Below, one piece after another: positions 59,376-64,000 of a DNA stretch of 64,000 nucleotides. A program made the position numbers and the translations under genes. Source of the DNA: Sphingobium sp. BYY-5 (lineage in GTDB: Bacteria; Pseudomonadota; Alphaproteobacteria; Sphingomonadales; Sphingomonadaceae); the NCBI RefSeq assembly GCF_022758885.1, contig NZ_JALEBH010000001.1, positions 1,736,001-1,800,000 on the forward strand, written 5' to 3'. Each line of letters starts with the position of its first letter. Positions within the stretch are counted from its first letter, which is position 1. The notes below the pieces were generated by a model that searched no databases, had not been told where the DNA came from, and worked only from the letters and a program-made list of their open reading frames with translations.

Positions 59376-60125
59376 TCAATCGGCCCCGTCGCGAGGCAAC
59401 GCCCGCGCCCAGCAGAGTAGCCGCACCTCCGCCGCCCCGCCGCGCTTCAACACCCGGACACAGGCCGCCGCCGTCGCGCCGCTGGTATGCACATCGTCGA
59501 TCAGCAGCACCCGTCGCCCCTTCATCCCATGTGCCTGCCGCAAGGCGAAGGCGCCGCGCACCGCCTTCGCCCGCTGCGCCGGGTTCATGCCCCGCAGCGG
59601 CATAGTGCGTTTCACCCGCTGCAACGCCCGCTTTTCGACCGGCCATCCGGTCAATTTGCCAAGATGATCGGCGATCAGCGCCGACTGGTTGAAGCCCCGG
59701 TTCCACAATCGCCAGCGGTGCAGCGGCACCGGCACGATCAACGGGGCGTCCTCCCCCGCCTCCCCCACATGGCGCAGCATCTGCCGCGCGACCAGTCGCG
59801 CCAGACCGATGCGTCGCCCATATTTGAGCCGTAGCGCCACTGTCCGCGCCACATCGCCATAGGCCAGCACCGCCCGTGCGCTGTCCCAGGGCGGCGGCGC
59901 GGCAAGACAGGCGCCACACTCCGCCCCCGCCCCCATCTCATGCGGGAAAGGCACGCCGCAGCGCGCGCAGCATGGCTCGCCCAGAAATTCCATCCCGCTC
60001 CAGCAAGGCAGGCAAAAGGCGAAATCCTCCGCCACATGTCCACCGCAACCGGGGCAGCGCGGCGGCAGCGCATAATCGACGACCGGGCGAACTACGCCCT
60101 TGAGAAGCGGGAGGAGCGACATCAT
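59376..60125 (-). CDS. ComF family protein
   Basis: The 249-residue protein has an N-terminal zinc ribbon (C24-P-G-C27, C38, C41, C53/C56, C70/C73) and a phosphoribosyltransferase-like domain with R-G-F-N-Q-S (143-148) and V-L-L-I-D-D-V-H-T-S-G-A-T (206-218). It resembles ComFC/GntX, tied to DNA uptake in other bacteria. ATG 60125 of an ATG-ATG pair is used. It is divergent from the methyltransferase gene, with 41 bp between starts. Confidence 0.9.
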   Translation of the reverse strand: MMSLLPLLKGVVRPVVDYALPPRCPGCGGHVAEDFAFCLPCWSGMEFLGEPCCARCGVPFPHEMGAGAECGACLAAPPPWDSARAVLAYGDVARTVALRLKYGRRIGLARLVARQMLRHVGEAGEDAPLIVPVPLHRWRLWNRGFNQSALIADHLGKLTGWPVEKRALQRVKRTMPLRGMNPAQRAKAVRGAFALRQAHGMKGRRVLLIDDVHTSGATAAACVRVLKRGGAAEVRLLCWARALPRDGAD

Positions 60126-60166
60126 CTGCCTTGTCCGCGCTCCGCGCCCGATGCACAAGGCCCGCC

Positions 60167-61027
60167 ATGACCGTTCCCGACCCGCGCCCCGACATTTTCG
60201 ACCGCAACCTGCGCGCGCGCCGCCGCGACCGGATGCTGCCCGTCTTCGCCGATCATGATTTCCTCTACCGCGCGATGCTGGACGAACTGCTCGACCGATT
60301 GGGCGACGTGCAGCGCGACCTTCCCGAAGCCCTGGTGATCGGCTGCCCGGATGGCCGTGCGAAGGCGGCGCTGGAAGCGATGGGCAAGCGCGTTGCCTGC
60401 GCCGATCCCGGCTTCCTTGCGGCCAAATCAGCAGGCGGCGTGCAGACAGACGAAGATGCGCTGCCCTTCGCCGACGCGAGTTTCGATCTGGTGATCGCCT
60501 GCGGCACGCTCGACAGCGTCAACGACCTGCCCGGCGCGCTGATCCTGATGCAGCGCGCGCTGCGCCCCGACGGGCTGATGCTGGCTGCCTTCGTGGGCGC
60601 GGGCAGCCTCCCCCGCCTCAAAGCCGCGCTGCTCGCCGCCGAAGGCAACCGGCCCGGCCAGCATGTCCATCCGCAGGTCGATGTGCGATCGGCCGGCGAC
60701 CTGCTCAGCCGCGCCGGCTTCGCCATGCCGGTCGCGGACGGGGAGGTGCTGAATATTCGCTATGGCGACGTGGTGCGCCTGATGCACGACCTGCGCGGCA
60801 TGGGCGCGGGCAATGCGCTGGCCACGCGACCGCCTGCATTGTCACGCGACGTACTGATGCGCGCGGCCAGCCATTTCACCGAAGCCGCCGATCCGGACGG
60901 CCGCACGGCGGAGCAGATGGCGATCGTCTACCTGTCAGGCTGGAAACCCGACCCCAGCCAGGCAGGACCGGCACGGCGCGGAAGTGCGACGGTTTCGCTG
61001 GCGGCAGCGCTGAAAGGGAAGGAATAA
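60167..61027 (+). CDS. NDUFAF5-like class I methyltransferase
   Basis: The 286-residue protein has the start I-F-D-R-N-L-R-A-R-R-R-D-R, as in the complex I assembly factor NDUFAF5 and its bacterial relatives, and an SAM domain with L-V-I-G-C-P-D-G and A-F-A-D-A-S-F-D-L-V-I. In mitochondria the protein hydroxylates an arginine in NDUFS7; the bacterial role is inferred. ATG 60167 starts the family N-terminus. Confidence 0.82.
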   Translation: MTVPDPRPDIFDRNLRARRRDRMLPVFADHDFLYRAMLDELLDRLGDVQRDLPEALVIGCPDGRAKAALEAMGKRVACADPGFLAAKSAGGVQTDEDALPFADASFDLVIACGTLDSVNDLPGALILMQRALRPDGLMLAAFVGAGSLPRLKAALLAAEGNRPGQHVHPQVDVRSAGDLLSRAGFAMPVADGEVLNIRYGDVVRLMHDLRGMGAGNALATRPPALSRDVLMRAASHFTEAADPDGRTAEQMAIVYLSGWKPDPSQAGPARRGSATVSLAAALKGKE

Positions 61028-61077
61028 TCTCGATGCAAGCGGAAGGGCGAGCCTGACACCCGCCCTTCTGCTCCGCT

Positions 61078-61863
61078 TCACTCGATCGTAACGCCTGCCA
61101 CACGCCAGCCGCCATCCTCTCGATCCAGGCTGACTGTCTCGATTGCCTCCGCCTTGTTGGCGAAGCGGGTACGGAACTTCACCACTTCATACCCATAGGG
61201 AGGTGCAGGCAGATTTTCCTGACTGACGAAAGTGCGGGATAATGCAGCGCCCAAGGGTACGCGCGCTTTTTCCGATGTGTTGGCCCAGACCTGTGCGGTG
61301 TTCATCTTGCGAAATGACGCGGTGGTCCCACGGTAGCTTTCATCCCAACGCCCATCATCTACCAGCATTAGCCATCGACGTGCCGCATCCACAACCTCCG
61401 GGATTGGCGCTGCACTGGAGGCTATCGGCGCCGACGACGGCGGGGTGGAAGCGAGTTGCGGCAAGGCGGTCAGCGCCAACAGGCCAAGGGCAAGCGTCAT
61501 GAGACATACTCCGATGATGATCCAGAAAGGACGGGTTGCCCGCCCCGCGCCGCCGGTCGGCACGTCCTCCTGATCCTTCAGAGCCTTGGGCACGTCTGCC
61601 CCGATTTGCCTGTCCCCAACATATTCGGGGGGTAATATCACCGGATCGCCACCCTCTGCTTCCAGTAACAGACGGGCTGCCTCGCGGCTGCTCGATACGG
61701 CCATCTTGCGCCGCGCATCGCGGAGGCGTTCGTTGATCGTGTAGACCGATAGGCCGACGGTGCGCGCGATCGATTTTGCGTCATGACCGCGGACGATCAG
61801 ACGAAGGGTCTGCTTCTCCTTTTCGGTCAGCGCCCAAAAACCTTCTGTCATTCGCGTACTCAT
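61078..61863 (-). CDS. membrane-anchored LuxR-type HTH/DUF4019 regulator
   Basis: The 261-residue protein has an N-terminal LuxR-type HTH (about residues 13-64, with L-T-E-K-E-K-Q and V-G-L-S-V-Y-T-I-N-E), a TM segment at 112-134 and a C-terminal extracytoplasmic DUF4019 domain (155-260). This one-protein layout would sense outside and bind DNA inside. GGGAGGGT precedes the ATG. It could be a transmembrane transcription factor; targets unknown. Confidence 0.85.
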   Translation of the reverse strand: MSTRMTEGFWALTEKEKQTLRLIVRGHDAKSIARTVGLSVYTINERLRDARRKMAVSSSREAARLLLEAEGGDPVILPPEYVGDRQIGADVPKALKDQEDVPTGGAGRATRPFWIIIGVCLMTLALGLLALTALPQLASTPPSSAPIASSAAPIPEVVDAARRWLMLVDDGRWDESYRGTTASFRKMNTAQVWANTSEKARVPLGAALSRTFVSQENLPAPPYGYEVVKFRTRFANKAEAIETVSLDREDGGWRVAGVTIE

Positions 61864-62077
61864 ACCCTCCCGGACCTAAGGCAGGCGCATTTCCGTAACT
61901 ACCCCGAAAATTTTGTATCTTCATGCAATGGAAGGATGGCGAGCGTCTCCACCTCACCCACAGGCGGCGGGGCGTTCCCCCGCGAATTTACCGATCAATG
62001 GATGCAGGTCGAGTAACATGTCCCCGGCCCATGGTTTCGCGCCGGACCCGAATCCCTTTCCCCGGAGTTATTGCGGT

Positions 62078-62974
62078 ATGGAAACGAAACGCCTTCCCAG
62101 ACAAGCCATCCTCGTCGTCAACGCCCATAGCCGGCGCGGACAGGACATGTTCACCCAGGCGAAGGAGAAATTGACGGCAGCGGGCGTCGATCTGATCGCG
62201 GCCCATGCCGTGGACGATCCGGACCAGATGGCCGCGACCGTCCGGGACGCCGTGGAAAGCGGCGCTCCAATGGTGATCGTGGGCGGAGGCGATGGCTCCA
62301 TGTCGGGCACGGTGGACGAACTGGTAGGAAAGGATTGCGTCTTTGGCGTGCTGCCGCTCGGCACCGCCAACAGCTTCGCCCGGACATTGGGCCTTCCGCT
62401 GGACCTGGACGGCGCAGTGCAGGCGATCGCGACCGGCCGGCGTCGGCGCGTCGACCTTGGCATGATCGATCGGGACTATTTCGTCAATTCAGCCTCCCTG
62501 GGCCTTTCGCCCATGATCGGGCAGACGGTGCCGCATAAGCTCAAGCGCTATCTGGGGCGGATCGGCTATCTGCTCTGGGCGGTCAAATGCTCGGTCGGTT
62601 TCCGCGCCTTCCGCCTGACGATCGACGATGGCGTGAAGGAACGGCGCATATGGTCGACCGAGGTGCGCATCCTCAACGGTTCCTATCATGGCGGGGTGCA
62701 ATTGTCCGACCATGCCGATGTCGATACCGGCGAGATTGTGATCCAGGCGGTGGTCGGCCGCAGCCACGCCCGGCTCGCCTGGGACTGGTATGCCAAATTC
62801 TTCAAGCTGCGCGACCGGAACGCCCATACGGAAGAATTTCACGGGAAGTCGTTCCACCTCGACACCAAGCCGCGCCAGCGCATCTCCATTGATGGCGAGG
62901 TGCTGGCGAAGACCCCCGTGACGGTGAAGATCGCGGCAGGCGCGGTCGAGGTGGCGGCGCCGGTGGAGGGTTAA
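62078..62974 (+). CDS. diacylglycerol kinase family lipid kinase
   Basis: The 298-residue protein has the lipid kinase motifs V-G-G-G-D-G-S (68-74) and P-L-G-T-A-N-S-F-A-R (93-102), typical of YegS/DgkB-like enzymes that phosphorylate diacylglycerol or related lipids; sphingosine or ceramide is another possibility in sphingomonads. ATG 62078 puts the family start R-Q-A-I-L-V-V-N-A-H-S at residue 8. ATG 62018 is possible. A palindromic repeat follows. Confidence 0.87.
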   Translation: METKRLPRQAILVVNAHSRRGQDMFTQAKEKLTAAGVDLIAAHAVDDPDQMAATVRDAVESGAPMVIVGGGDGSMSGTVDELVGKDCVFGVLPLGTANSFARTLGLPLDLDGAVQAIATGRRRRVDLGMIDRDYFVNSASLGLSPMIGQTVPHKLKRYLGRIGYLLWAVKCSVGFRAFRLTIDDGVKERRIWSTEVRILNGSYHGGVQLSDHADVDTGEIVIQAVVGRSHARLAWDWYAKFFKLRDRNAHTEEFHGKSFHLDTKPRQRISIDGEVLAKTPVTVKIAAGAVEVAAPVEG

Positions 62975-63003
62975 TACCAGAATAACTTATCAAAATCGGC
63001 TGG

Positions 63004-63072
63004 TTGTTCCCCGGCGAAGGCCGGGGTCCAGTCCAGGTCGTGGAACTGGACCCCGGCCTTCGCCGGGGAACA
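63004..63072. repeat. palindromic repeat, second copy of the 16251 family
   Basis: Arms 63004-63029 and 63048-63072 are inverted copies with the core TTCCCCGGC and loop GAAG. The unit matches 16251-16320 except at the arm loop and inner spacer. It is placed 30 bp after the lipid kinase gene. Confidence 0.85.
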
Positions 63073-63141
63073 GGTTGCTAGGGTTTCCCTCAATGCATCC
63101 TGGTGTGACACCGAGAACCTCCGTTGGAACGAAAACCGCCC

Positions 63142-64000
63142 CTACAGCCCCTTCTCGTATATCTGGTAGATCTTGTTCACCTTGCTATCGATGGCGTCGG
63201 CGATCGCGTTCATGCCCTGATTATCGTCCAACACCCAACCGATCTCGCCGCGCGTCGATCCATAATGGGCGGTGGCGTTGCGGCGGATATATTCGATCAT
63301 CATGAAGGCGAGCTGGCTGGCCATGCGGGAGGATTGCAGCCGCTGCACCACGCCCATCAGCGGGACGCGCATCGTCCTGCATTTGGGTTTCCGCAGCCAT
63401 TTGAGTAGCTTGATCCAGCCGAAGGGCAATAGCGAGCCGTTGAGCGGCGCCACCACTTCATTCAGGTCGGGCAAGGTCATCATGAAGGCGACCGGCTCGC
63501 CATCCAGTTCGGCGACCATGATGAGATCCTCGAACACGATGGGTTTCAGCTTCTTGCCGGTATGCGCGACTTCCGCATCTGTAATCGGCACGAAGCCCCA
63601 ATTATTGCCCCAGGCGTCGTTCAATATACCCAGGATGATCGCGGCTTCCTGATCGAACCTGGACTTGTCGACCTTGCGAATGCGGATGCGGTCATTCTTC
63701 TCGCCCGACTGGACGATGCGCTGGATCAGCGGCGGGAAATTCTTCGTGATGTCCAGTTCGTAGGTCTTGAGCTGCTTGACCGGCGCATAGCCCGCGCCCT
63801 CGATCATCGCCTGATAGGCGGGGCTGTTATGCCCCATCATCACCGTGGGCGGATGGTCATACCCGGCGATCAGCAGGCCCGGCTCCTCCCAGATGGAGAG
63901 CGAGATCGGTCCCAGCACGCGGGTCATGCCCTTGCCGCGCAGCCATTGTTCCGCCGTTGCGATCAGCGCCTTGCCGACTTCGGCATCCTCCGCCTCGAAC
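63142..64000 (-). CDS. GNAT-like N-acetyltransferase, 5' end beyond window
   Basis: At least 286 codons are in the window (stop TAG at 63142) and the frame stays open to the edge at 64000. The visible part holds segments such as W-L-R-G-K-G-M, G-P-I-S-L-S-I-W-E-E-P-G and P-T-V-M-M-G-H-N near the start, which match GNAT-fold proteins of about 380-400 residues annotated as N-acetyltransferases. A first methionine in the window (63927) is internal. Substrate unknown. Confidence 0.75.
   Translation of the reverse strand, partial: FEAEDAEVGKALIATAEQWLRGKGMTRVLGPISLSIWEEPGLLIAGYDHPPTVMMGHNSPAYQAMIEGAGYAPVKQLKTYELDITKNFPPLIQRIVQSGEKNDRIRIRKVDKSRFDQEAAIILGILNDAWGNNWGFVPITDAEVAHTGKKLKPIVFEDLIMVAELDGEPVAFMMTLPDLNEVVAPLNGSLLPFGWIKLLKWLRKPKCRTMRVPLMGVVQRLQSSRMASQLAFMMIEYIRRNATAHYGSTRGEIGWVLDDNQGMNAIADAIDSKVNKIYQIYEKGL

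Noticed and set aside
63927..63927. First methionine of the last gene as its start
   Set aside because: The frame continues upstream to the window edge with family-like residues, so the gene is truncated by the window.

Overview
The window looks like chromosome of a sphingomonad (Alphaproteobacteria, Sphingomonadaceae, probably Sphingomonas or Sphingobium). The evidence is the high GC content, the NDUFA12 complex I subunit, the CarD regulator, the SUV3-like helicase next to an S4 protein, the Tat and lipoprotein signals, an alkaline phosphatase of the Sphingomonas SPAP type, and several palindromic intergenic repeats. There are no phage genes, IS elements or CRISPR arrays. One tRNA gene, tRNA-Arg(CCT), is present.

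Region 1 (1-9.9 kb) holds a dispersed set for a phospho-alcohol or sugar-phosphate modified envelope molecule: a CDP-glycerol glycerophosphotransferase-like protein, a CDP-alcohol phosphatidyltransferase, a HIT protein, a cytidylyltransferase-like nucleotidyltransferase, a polysaccharide flippase and a MobA-like nucleotidyltransferase. Housekeeping genes split it (DUF192 lipoprotein, NDUFA12, DUF2155 lipoprotein, aat, a secreted small protein and a membrane dipeptidase). Region 2 (10-16 kb) has an M23 peptidase, the SUV3-like helicase, an S4 RNA-binding protein, a 7Fe ferredoxin and CarD. Region 3 (16-26 kb) is a long minus-strand run: asparaginase domain, proC, YbjN, UbiK, TspO, an RND pump with its adaptor, tlyA and dsbD. 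Region 4 (26-38 kb) has the alkaline phosphatase, serine acetyltransferase, a two-component system, a TorF-like porin, a carbonic anhydrase-SulP pair, an orphan response regulator with a degenerate receiver, a DEDD exonuclease and a CorA transporter.

Region 5 (38.4-57.5 kb) is the most distinctive part: a complete Wzx/Wzy-type exopolysaccharide locus. A polyprenyl-phosphate sugar-1-phosphate transferase is flanked by two paralogous single-TM miniproteins. It is followed by an outer-membrane beta-barrel, Wza-like exporter, AAA+ ATPase, Wzz-like chain-length protein, ParA/BY-kinase-like protein with no Walker A lysine, TagA-type glycosyltransferase, Wzx, Wzy, four GT2 glycosyltransferases in two paralogous pairs, a Tat-lipoprotein GH10 enzyme, an OafA-like acyltransferase, and a convergent secreted GH16 hydrolase. 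From the Wza-like gene to the last GT2 nearly every junction is a start/stop overlap, so this is one long operon. The likely product is a secreted, acylated heteropolysaccharide with dedicated GH10 and GH16 enzymes that trim or release it; the structure cannot be predicted from sequence alone.

Region 6 (57.6-64 kb) returns to housekeeping: tRNA-Arg, DUF1178, a nitrilase-family amidohydrolase, glutaredoxin 3, ComF, an NDUFAF5-like methyltransferase, a membrane-anchored LuxR-type HTH/DUF4019 protein, a diacylglycerol-kinase-family lipid kinase and a GNAT-like protein cut by the window edge. At least four families of intergenic palindromes are scattered through the window. In two of them the paired arms carry compensatory base changes, which points to a conserved folded structure.
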